DNA of 64,000 nucleotides. Source: DASVTR01 sp033855775 (GTDB lineage: Bacteria > Acidobacteriota > Blastocatellia > Pyrinomonadales > Pyrinomonadaceae). Location of the stretch: NCBI GenBank assembly GCA_033855775.1, contig JAWVFT010000140.1, positions 1-64,000 on the forward strand. Reading direction: 5' to 3'. Made by a program: the position numbers and the translations under genes. Under the pieces are notes generated by a model that had not been told where the DNA came from, ran no database searches, and saw only the letters and a program-made list of their open reading frames with translations. This document shows positions 57,759 to 64,000 of the stretch, in pieces (the first letter of the stretch is position 1; each line of letters starts with the position of its first letter).

Positions 57759-59195
57759 GTGGCAGCGCCAAACATCGAAACCATCGTCAGCCTTGCCAAG
57801 CGGCGCGGCTTCGTTTTTCCTTCTTCGGAGATTTACGGCGGGCTCGGCAGCGCCTGGGACTACGGCCCGCTCGGCACGGAGTTGTGCAACAACGTCAAGC
57901 GCGCGTGGTGGCGTTGGATGGTTCACGAGCGCGACGACATGGAGGGCCTTGATTCCTCCATCATCCTCAACCGCTTGGTCTGGAAATATTCCGGCCACGA
58001 AGAGACGTTCAGCGACCCGCTCGTTGATTGCCGCGAGTGCAACGCGCGGCTGCGCGCTGACAAGTTGGAGTATGACGGTGCGGCTGGCGAGAGCATTGAG
58101 GCGGCGATTAAAGCGAAGGCCGTCAAGTGTCCCAACTGCGGCTCGACTAACTTGACTGAGCCGCGCCCGTTCAATCTCATGTTCCGCACGACGCTCGGCG
58201 CGGTGGCCAGCGAAGACGACCCGACGGCTCTCGCTTACCTGCGGCCCGAAACGGCGCAGGGCATCTTTATCAACTTTCTGAACGTGCAGCAGACGATGCG
58301 CCGCAAGATTCCTTTCGGCATCGCGCAGATTGGTAAAAGCTTTCGCAATGAAGTGACGCCCGGCAACTTCATCTTTCGCACGCGCGAGTTTGAGCAGATG
58401 GAGATGGAGTATTTCGTCAAGCCCGGCGAAGACGAGCGCGTCCATCAGGAATGGATTGACTACTGCCACAACTGGTATCAAAGCCTCGGCCTCGCGCCCG
58501 CCAACCTGCGTCTCTACGAACAGCCCGCAGAAGAGTTGGCGCACTATGCCAAGCGCACCGTTGACATCCATTATCGCTTCTTCCCCGAACGCGAAGAGGA
58601 CGAGCGGCAGTGGGACGAGTTGATGGGCATCGCCAATCGCACGGACTTCGACCTCCGCGCGCATTCAAAGAAGCCGGAGGACGCGGAAGGCAAGCGGCTC
58701 AACGCGGACTCGACCGAAGACCTCTCTTATTTCGACGAGGCGACTAAGGAGCGTTACTATCCTTACGTGATAGAGCCTGCGGCGGGCGTCAATCGTTCCG
58801 TGCTCGCGTTTCTGATGGACGCCTACACGGAGAAGGTCAACGACAAGAATGAAAAGCGCGTTATCCTGAAACTGCATCCCGAACTCGCGCCGATTAAAGC
58901 CGCCATCCTGCCGCTGGCGAAGAATAAACCCGAGATCGTCGGCATGGCGAAGGCCATCAAGCGCAGCCTGCAACCGCTCTTGCGCGCCGTCTACGACGAC
59001 ACGGGCGGCATCGGCAAACTCTACGCGCGGCAGGATGAAATCGGCACGCCCTTCTGCGTGACGGTTGACCATCAATCGCTCGAAGACGAAGCGGTCACCG
59101 TGCGCGACCGCGACACCTGGGAGCAGGAGCGCGTCAAGGTCGCAGACCTCCCGCATCATCTACAGCAACGCTTGCTGGCTCCGCAGAGTTGTTGA
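57759..59195 (+). CDS. glyS: Glycyl-tRNA synthetase (single-chain, alpha2 type)
   Basis: A 478-aa class II enzyme of the eukaryote/Firmicutes-like single-chain type. Features: RGFVFPSSEIYGGLGSAWDYGPLG at the start, a zinc-like insertion with DCRECNARLRADK and VKCPNCGSTNLT, motif 2 FGIAQIGKSFRNEVTPGNFIFRTREFEQMEMEYF, DLSYFDEATKERYYPYVIEPAAGVNRSVLAFLM (motif 3) and the anticodon-binding C-terminus (LAPIKAAILPLAKNK, GIGKLYARQDEIGTPFCVTVD). Starts at GTG 57759. It stands downstream of an ATCGTAA-type repeat hairpin. Confidence 0.95.
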   Translation: MAAPNIETIVSLAKRRGFVFPSSEIYGGLGSAWDYGPLGTELCNNVKRAWWRWMVHERDDMEGLDSSIILNRLVWKYSGHEETFSDPLVDCRECNARLRADKLEYDGAAGESIEAAIKAKAVKCPNCGSTNLTEPRPFNLMFRTTLGAVASEDDPTALAYLRPETAQGIFINFLNVQQTMRRKIPFGIAQIGKSFRNEVTPGNFIFRTREFEQMEMEYFVKPGEDERVHQEWIDYCHNWYQSLGLAPANLRLYEQPAEELAHYAKRTVDIHYRFFPEREEDERQWDELMGIANRTDFDLRAHSKKPEDAEGKRLNADSTEDLSYFDEATKERYYPYVIEPAAGVNRSVLAFLMDAYTEKVNDKNEKRVILKLHPELAPIKAAILPLAKNKPEIVGMAKAIKRSLQPLLRAVYDDTGGIGKLYARQDEIGTPFCVTVDHQSLEDEAVTVRDRDTWEQERVKVADLPHHLQQRLLAPQSC

Positions 59196-59219
59196 GAAGA
59201 AAGCCTGAGGTGACGCAAG

Positions 59220-59654
59220 ATGCCGATTGTCAAAAAGCGTAATCAACAGACCGACGCGCGCCTGCTGCTGGAATCAAACGACCCCGTGGAGTTGCCGCCC
59301 GCCGAGATTGAGACGGGCGCGGTGCTGGTTCAGTTTGACAAGTTCAAGCCGTTCGTTCCTGAACTGCTCGAAGCCCTGCGCGCAGGCACAATGGCCGAAC
59401 CGATTCCCGTGATGATGGACGGCTCGACCTTCGCCGTCCACGCGCGGACGCGCACCTTCTGGGTCAAACTCTGGCACGCCAACGGCTCCGACATGACACG
59501 CATCGAGCGCGCCCAAATCATCAGTTGCCTGCCCACGATGCGCGGCATGCAAGTCAAAGTCAGCGACGACTGGCAAGCGACGACCGCCGAGCACGAAGAA
59601 GAACTAATGAGCGATGAAGAATTAAGTGATGAAGAAGTGATGAGTGATGAATGA
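59220..59654 (+). CDS. Small conserved-looking protein with a repeat-derived tail
   Basis: A 144-aa cytoplasmic protein of unknown function, mixed alpha/beta (ETGAVLVQFDKFKPFVPELLEALRAGTMAEPIPVMMDG, VKLWHANGSDMTRIERAQIISCLPTMRGMQVKVSDDW). The acidic C-terminus (MSDEELSDEEVMSDE) is translated from the GTGATGA heptamer element and so is probably not part of the original protein. It follows glyS by 24 bp and may be co-transcribed. Confidence 0.65.
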   Translation: MPIVKKRNQQTDARLLLESNDPVELPPAEIETGAVLVQFDKFKPFVPELLEALRAGTMAEPIPVMMDGSTFAVHARTRTFWVKLWHANGSDMTRIERAQIISCLPTMRGMQVKVSDDWQATTAEHEEELMSDEELSDEEVMSDE

Positions 59655-59788
59655 TGGTTGATGAGTTAAAGACAATCTCCTGTCGCTCATCTCTGTCTCT
59701 TCACTCATCCTTCATCGCTCATCACTCATCGCTCATCGCCCATTACTCATCACTGACTTGTCACTTGTCACTCGTCACTCGTCACTGT
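59607..59788. repeat. Heptamer element of GTGATGA/TCATCRC and TCACTYG units upstream of cca
   Basis: The left part has GATGAAG/GTGATGA units that end the previous gene. The right part is a ladder of consecutive 7-mers, TCATCGC, TCATCAC, then TCACTTG and TCACTCG, in one unbroken seven-base register across a change of family. It ends CACTGTCTTT directly before the cca ATG. Confidence 0.8.
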
Positions 59789-59792
59789 CTTT

Positions 59793-61205
59793 ATGTCTCT
59801 CCGCATCCCTGACAAAATTCTGAGGTTGGCTCGTGTCATCAGAGACGCCGGCGGGCGCGCTTTGATGGTTGGCGGGTGCGTGCGCGACCGTTTGATGCAG
59901 GTCGAGCCGAAGGATTGGGACCTGGAAGTCTACGGCGTAGAGCCTGCGCGGCTGCGCCAGCTTCTCGACGGATTCGGTCACGTCAACGTCACGGGCGAGG
60001 CTTTCACCGTCTACAAACTCGGCCTCGACCTGGATGTCTCTTTGCCGCGCCGCGAGCGCAAGACGGGGCGCGGCCATCGCGCCTTCGTCATCGAAGGCGA
60101 CCCGCTGATGACGCTTGAGGAGGCGACGAAGCGGCGCGATTTTACAATCAACGCGATTCTGGAAGACCCGCTGACGGGCGAAGTGATTGACCCTTTCGAT
60201 GGGCGCGCGGACTTGCGGCGCAAAGCGCTGCGGGCCGTCTCCGGCGAGACGTTCGCGGAAGACAGCTTGCGCGTGTTGCGCGCCGCGCAGTTTGCCGCGC
60301 GCTTCGAGTTTGAGCTTGAGCCGCAGACCATCGAGTTGTGCCGCGCGATTGACTTGACGGACTTGCCGCGCGAGCGCGTCTGGGGCGAGATGGAAAAGTT
60401 GCTGCTGCTCGCGCCGCGCCCGTCAACCGGCTTGAAGTTGCTCTACGAACTAGGCGCGGTCGAGCAACTCTTTCCCGAAATGAAAGCTCTCGCTGGTGTG
60501 CCGCAGGAATACGACTGGCACCCGGAAGGCGATGTCGATGTTCATACGCTGCTCGTCACAGACCGCGCGCGCGAGTTGATTGACGACTTGCCGTATCCGA
60601 AGCGGGTGACGGTCATGCTCGCGGCGCTGTGCCATGATTTCGGCAAGCCCGCGACGACCGCTTTCATCGAAGGTCGCTGGCGTTCGCGCGGGCATGAAGA
60701 AGCGGGCGTTGCTCCGACCGAAAGCTTTCTTGAACGACTTAATGTTTACACGCTCGACGGCTACGACGTGCGCGCGCAAGTGATTGCGCTCGTGCGCGAC
60801 CACTTGAAGCCGGGCGAGCTTTATCGCCTGCGCGAAGAGATTGGCGACGGCGCGTTTCGCAGGCTGGCGCGCAAGTGCGAGTTGGACTTGCTCTACCGCG
60901 TCGCGCGGGCCGACAGCCTCGGTCGCAATGCCTCCTGGGTTCCGCGGGAGCGTTGGTATACGGCGGAGGCGCAAGAGTGGTTCATCAACCGGGCGCGAGA
61001 ACTGGCGGTTGAAACCAGCGCGCCCGCTCCGCTCTTGATGGGGCGACACTTGCTCGACATGGGCCTCAAGCCGTCGCGCCAAATTGGCGACATCACGCGC
61101 GCCGTTTACGAAATGCAACTCGACGGGCGCGTCCAGAACCTCGAAGAAGCGAAGGCCGCCGCGCGCGAGTTGCTTGATGCTGCGGAGCCTCGACAGTCAG
61201 GCTGA
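59793..61205 (+). CDS. cca: CCA-adding tRNA nucleotidyltransferase (poly(A) polymerase family) with HD domain
   Basis: A 470-aa class II nucleotidyltransferase. Active site: LMVGGCVRDRLMQVEPKDWDLEVYGV (GG...DxD). Basic/neck segments: EEATKRRDFTINAILED, IDPFDGRADLRRKALRAV, DSLRVLRAAQFAARF. A C-terminal HD-type domain: ..VMLAALCHDFGKPATTAFIEGRWRSRGHEEAG. It would add or repair the 3'-CCA of tRNAs; a polymerase role is possible. The start codon is preceded by the heptamer element with no Shine-Dalgarno. Confidence 0.93.
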   Translation: MSLRIPDKILRLARVIRDAGGRALMVGGCVRDRLMQVEPKDWDLEVYGVEPARLRQLLDGFGHVNVTGEAFTVYKLGLDLDVSLPRRERKTGRGHRAFVIEGDPLMTLEEATKRRDFTINAILEDPLTGEVIDPFDGRADLRRKALRAVSGETFAEDSLRVLRAAQFAARFEFELEPQTIELCRAIDLTDLPRERVWGEMEKLLLLAPRPSTGLKLLYELGAVEQLFPEMKALAGVPQEYDWHPEGDVDVHTLLVTDRARELIDDLPYPKRVTVMLAALCHDFGKPATTAFIEGRWRSRGHEEAGVAPTESFLERLNVYTLDGYDVRAQVIALVRDHLKPGELYRLREEIGDGAFRRLARKCELDLLYRVARADSLGRNASWVPRERWYTAEAQEWFINRARELAVETSAPAPLLMGRHLLDMGLKPSRQIGDITRAVYEMQLDGRVQNLEEAKAAARELLDAAEPRQSG

Positions 61206-61375
61206 AAGCGACGCGGCAAAGGCGGCTGGCTTCCGCGCTCGCGCCTGTTTGTTGTAAAATGCGCAGTTGCTCCAACACATGCCACAAAGAAAATCTCTAA
61301 TGACGAGGCGAACGCTCCTCCTTCGCGTGGGCGCGTCTTGCTCGTTCATTAAATCCCTCTAAGGAAAATCAACAG

Positions 61376-62608
61376 ATGATAGATTTTGAATTGACCGAAG
61401 ACCACAAAGCAATTCGCCAGACCGTGCGCGATTTCGCCACGAAGGAAGTCGCCCCGCGCATCAAGGAGTTGGACGAAAAGCAGCAGTTCGACCGCTCCAT
61501 TTTAGACAAGATGGGCGAGTTAAACTTGCTCGGCGTCTGCATCCCCGAAGAGTATGGCGGCGCGGGCTTCGACTACATCGCGCTCGGACTCGTCTGCGAA
61601 GAACTCGAAGCCGTTGACACGTTCATGCGCGTCGTCATGTCCGTCCACACGGGCCTCAACAGCCTGACGCTCTACACATGGGGGACGGAGGAACAGAAGC
61701 AGAAGTATCTAGTCCCGCAAGCGAAGGGCGAGAAGCTTGCGACCTACGGATTGACGGAGCCGGGCGCGGGCTCGGATGTTGTGGGGGCGCGCTCGACGGC
61801 GCGGCGCGAGGGCGACGAGTGGGTCTTGAACGGCGAAAAGATGTGGATTAGCCTCGCCGACGTGGCCGACAACTTTCTGTTCTTCTGCTGGACTGACGAA
61901 GAGAAACGCCGCCAGCGCGACCACACGGGCATGTCCTGCTTCATCGTCGAACGCGGGATGAAGGGTTTTTCCTCCGGCACGATTCACGGCAAGATGGGCA
62001 TCCGCGCGGGCAATACAGGCTACTTCTCTTTGCAGGACGTGCGTGTGCCGCAAGCGAACATGGTCGGCGAAGAAGGCGAGGGCTTCAAGATAGCGATGTT
62101 CGCTTTGGAGCAGGGACGCTACACCGTGGCGGCGGGCGCGACCGGCATTATCCGCGCCTCGCGCGACGCCTCAGTGGCTTACGCCAACGAGCGCGAAACG
62201 TTCGGCACGAAGATAGCGAATCATCAACTCGTCAAGCAGAAAATCGCGGAGATGGAGGCCGACTATCAGATGAGCCACTTGCTGTGGCTGCGCGCAGGGC
62301 AGTTGAAGAACACAGGGCAATTGAACGCGAAGGAGACGAGCCTTGCGAAGTGGCAGGCGACCGTCAGAAGCGAGAAGGCCGCTTCGATGGCTATCGAAGT
62401 CCACGGCGCCAACGGCTACTCGAACGATTATCCGGTCGAGCGTTATCTCAGGAATTGCAAGGCGGCGGTCATCTACGAAGGCACGCGCGACATACACACT
62501 TTGATGCAGGCCGACTGGGCGCTCGGATTGAAGAAAGAGAAACGAGCGCGCAGGACTCTGCCGCCGTGGAAGGGCGCGGAGTCGAGAGCGGCGGGCGCGT
62601 CGGATTAA
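61376..62608 (+). CDS. Acyl-CoA dehydrogenase
   Basis: A 410-aa FAD flavoenzyme for a fatty- or branched-acyl-CoA. Motifs: DFATKEVAPRIKELDE, LLGVCIPEEYGGAGFDYIALGLVCEELE, the FAD loop TYGLTEPGAGSDVVGARSTARREGDEW.LNGEKMWIS, and KAAVIYEGTRDIHTLMQADWALG, with the catalytic Glu in IYEGT. The C-terminus is Ala/Arg-rich. A terminator lies at 62673-62710. It stands alone, so the substrate is not indicated by neighbours. Confidence 0.93.
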   Translation: MIDFELTEDHKAIRQTVRDFATKEVAPRIKELDEKQQFDRSILDKMGELNLLGVCIPEEYGGAGFDYIALGLVCEELEAVDTFMRVVMSVHTGLNSLTLYTWGTEEQKQKYLVPQAKGEKLATYGLTEPGAGSDVVGARSTARREGDEWVLNGEKMWISLADVADNFLFFCWTDEEKRRQRDHTGMSCFIVERGMKGFSSGTIHGKMGIRAGNTGYFSLQDVRVPQANMVGEEGEGFKIAMFALEQGRYTVAAGATGIIRASRDASVAYANERETFGTKIANHQLVKQKIAEMEADYQMSHLLWLRAGQLKNTGQLNAKETSLAKWQATVRSEKAASMAIEVHGANGYSNDYPVERYLRNCKAAVIYEGTRDIHTLMQADWALGLKKEKRARRTLPPWKGAESRAAGASD

Positions 62609-62672
62609 ACGACAACAGCGGACTAAGCGATTGAGCGGCGCGTTAAAGAATCTGCTGGCTTGAGTAAAAATG

Positions 62673-62710
62673 AAGCGGGGCGACTTTCGTTTAAGAAGGT
62701 CGCCCCGCTT
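62673..62710. terminator. Bidirectional terminator between convergent genes
   Basis: A perfect 12-bp stem, AAGCGGGGCGAC (62673-62684) and GTCGCCCCGCTT (62699-62710). The right side is followed by a modest T-run (CACTTTC) and the left side reads into T-rich sequence (TTTTTAC) on the minus strand. It separates the acyl-CoA dehydrogenase from the hydroxylase gene. Confidence 0.8.
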
Positions 62711-62715
62711 CACTT

Positions 62716-63432
62716 TCATGATTGGCTGACGCTGACGTGGCGCGCTTTGACTTCCGCCGCGGCGGTGTCGTCGCGTGATGGCAAAGCAGGCTTCTGCCGG
62801 TCACGGGTCGCGCTTCTTTTGGCGGTCGTCTCGGTTTTGCGATAGGTCGTGCCGAAGACTCTATCCCAGAAACGGTTGGTGACGCCGAAGTTGCTGGTCG
62901 GAATTTGATGATGAATCTTGTGATGCGCCCTCAGCTTTTTGTGCCAACTGCTCTTCGGCTTGTAGTGATGATGAACGTGGTGGAAGCTGTAGTAGAAGAC
63001 GAAGCCGCTGAGCAGGCCGGAGATGAAACTCGCGGCTGTGCGAAGCTCAAGCACGTAGCTGAAGATGAGCCACAGGCCGCACATCACGCCGGAGGTCAGA
63101 AACCATGGCATGCCGATGAGGGCTTCCGGCTCGTCGTGATGCAAGAGATGCCCCGCGTGCGCGAGCGTCTCGCCCTTATGATAAATCCAGCGGTGGAAGC
63201 AATATTCGACGAGCGTCCAGGTGGCAAAGCCCGCAAGAAAGCTGGCGGCTATCGCGTAAGGGCTGCTGCGGAAAGCGAGGGCGTCCCAACAGACCAGGAA
63301 GATGACGGTCAGCGGGTCTGTGAAAAAGCCGAACCAGTAGGTTGACTTGCTTTGCGCGATTCGACTGAGCACGCGCTCGTTGAGGGAATCGGCAGAGGGC
63401 TGCTGCTGTGCGATTTTGGGGGCTAGACTCAT
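62716..63432 (-). CDS. Fatty acid hydroxylase / sterol desaturase family membrane protein
   Basis: A 238-aa membrane protein with the eight-histidine di-iron pattern: EYCFHRWIYHKG, HAGHLLHHDEPEA, HHVHHHYKPKSSWHKKLRAHHKIHH. Four transmembrane helices are visible. Such enzymes hydroxylate or desaturate long acyl chains or sterols; the substrate is unknown. The N- and C-termini are variable (an N-terminal SLAPKIAQQQPSADSLNERV, a C-terminal polar tail). Probably acts on membrane lipids. Confidence 0.88.
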   Translation of the reverse strand: MSLAPKIAQQQPSADSLNERVLSRIAQSKSTYWFGFFTDPLTVIFLVCWDALAFRSSPYAIAASFLAGFATWTLVEYCFHRWIYHKGETLAHAGHLLHHDEPEALIGMPWFLTSGVMCGLWLIFSYVLELRTAASFISGLLSGFVFYYSFHHVHHHYKPKSSWHKKLRAHHKIHHQIPTSNFGVTNRFWDRVFGTTYRKTETTAKRSATRDRQKPALPSRDDTAAAEVKARHVSVSQS

Positions 63433-63796
63433 TTCAATTCACAGCCGGGGGCGGCTCACGATTCAAGATAAACGAAGTGGCTCTTGTCGCGCGTCGCCTG
63501 GCAGTTCGGTGGATTTCTAAGTCGAGCTCTCAAAGGCTCGACCGCCCGGTTCTGAAGACCTTCCAACGCACCCTTTCTTTTACCGTTCGCGGTCGCTCGT
63601 TGTCAACACTTTCCGGCGCGTCCGGCCGCCCGGCGAAAACTCGCGGGCAAGCGCACGCGCCCCGACGCCGCAAATGCGAACCAGGCATCGCGCCTCTGTC
63701 ATGAATAAGAATTTAAGGGCGGGAGCGTGGGAAAGGCTTTTGACTTTTCGTGCGGGCGGACGAGGCGGCTGCGGTTTGCGCGAGCGAGAGCGCGCG
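63433..63796. other. Intergenic region between the hydroxylase gene and the edge gene
   Basis: About 364 bp. A short hairpin, GTCGAG/CTCGAC, occurs near 63521-63542. No convincing gene, promoter or family repeat was found. Confidence 0.4.
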
Positions 63797-64000
63797 TCAG
63801 GCGGCTCTCTCTTTGGGGCGCACCAGCTTGAGGGCGGGCGTCTGAGCTTGCTCGGTTGATTCGGGCGCGCTCAGTTGGCGCAGGTATTCGGCGAGCAGTG
63901 CGCGGTCGCTGTCGCTGATGACGACGATGCTCACTTCGATGAGGCAGTTTACGTCCGACTCGCCGAAGGAAGCGAAATCGGCGCCGGTCATCATGTAGCC
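63797..64000 (-). CDS. Hypothetical protein, C-terminal part reaching the window edge
   Basis: The frame is open to the right edge and encodes at least 67 residues (GYMMTGADFASFGESDVNCLIEVSIVVISDSDRALLAEYLRQL, then APESTEQAQTPALKLVRPKERAA). It may be the end of a larger gene or start at the ATG at 63994. No motif is recognised. Confidence 0.4.
   Translation of the reverse strand, partial: GYMMTGADFASFGESDVNCLIEVSIVVISDSDRALLAEYLRQLSAPESTEQAQTPALKLVRPKERAA

Noticed and set aside
63408..63704. Possible 98-aa plus-strand gene near the right end
   Set aside because: Basic, low-complexity translation overlapping the start of the hydroxylase gene on the other strand; no support.
1..64000. tRNA, rRNA, tmRNA, insertion sequences, integrases
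   Set aside because: Scanned for conserved T-loop/CCA patterns, rRNA segments and transposase or recombinase motifs; none found by eye. A covariance-model search would be needed to exclude small RNAs.

Overview
The window looks like a chromosomal segment of a GC-rich (about 60%) diderm bacterium, most likely an Acidobacteriota member near Blastocatellia. This is inferred from the gene mix, not from a marker gene: futalosine menaquinone genes, an XrtA/PEP-CTERM exopolysaccharide locus, TonB-like and TPR periplasmic proteins, a YCF48-type propeller, M13 peptidase and single-chain GlyRS. No rRNA, tRNA, insertion sequence, phage gene or CRISPR array was seen.

Layout. 1-1.9 kb: end of a sigma-54 activator, a -24/-12-like promoter, a small secreted peptide and a degenerate sigma-54 AAA+ homologue. 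1.9-6.3 kb (minus): menaquinone genes ubiX-ubiA-mqnE-unknown-mqnD. 6.6-18 kb: larB, an LCAT-like lipoprotein, a TonB-C protein, an S1 protease-TPR protein, proS, glyA, an orphan antitoxin-like ORF, a secreted unknown, dinG and queD. 18.8-32.9 kb (plus): exosortase, EpsI, a TPR lipoprotein, a Wzz-type chain-length protein, an ExeA-like ATPase, a BY-kinase, an EpsB-type sugar transferase, a Wza-type exporter, a YCF48-like propeller and a TPR protein. 33-49.5 kb: M13 peptidase, lysS, rfaE2, mfd, a SurA-like PPIase, an S4 protein, a divergent MreB, membrane unknowns, dusB and ndh-2. 49.9-64 kb: hybrid histidine kinase, rpsO-pnp, a PEP-CTERM protein with a PEGA/OmpA-like partner, a 53-aa membrane microprotein, glyS, cca, acyl-CoA dehydrogenase and a fatty-acid-hydroxylase-type membrane protein.

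How they work together. The sugar transferase, Wzz, BY-kinase and Wza proteins would build and export a polysaccharide. The exosortase would process PEP-CTERM proteins such as the one at 55.5 kb. ubiA/ubiX/mqnD/mqnE supply menaquinone, which NDH-2 reduces.

The most unusual content is repetitive DNA. (1) Two arrays of exactly 21-bp units without indels (18083-18586, 24 units; 35455-36042, 28 units) carry palindromic cores spaced two helical turns apart. A six-unit 21-bp array lies in frame inside a TPR gene. (2) Families of 7- and 8-bp short tandem repeats in inverted pairs occupy many gene junctions. They supply some gene ends, and in three genes form an almost identical leader that ends four bases before the ATG with no Shine-Dalgarno. 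These arrays and leaders are the best candidates for something undescribed.
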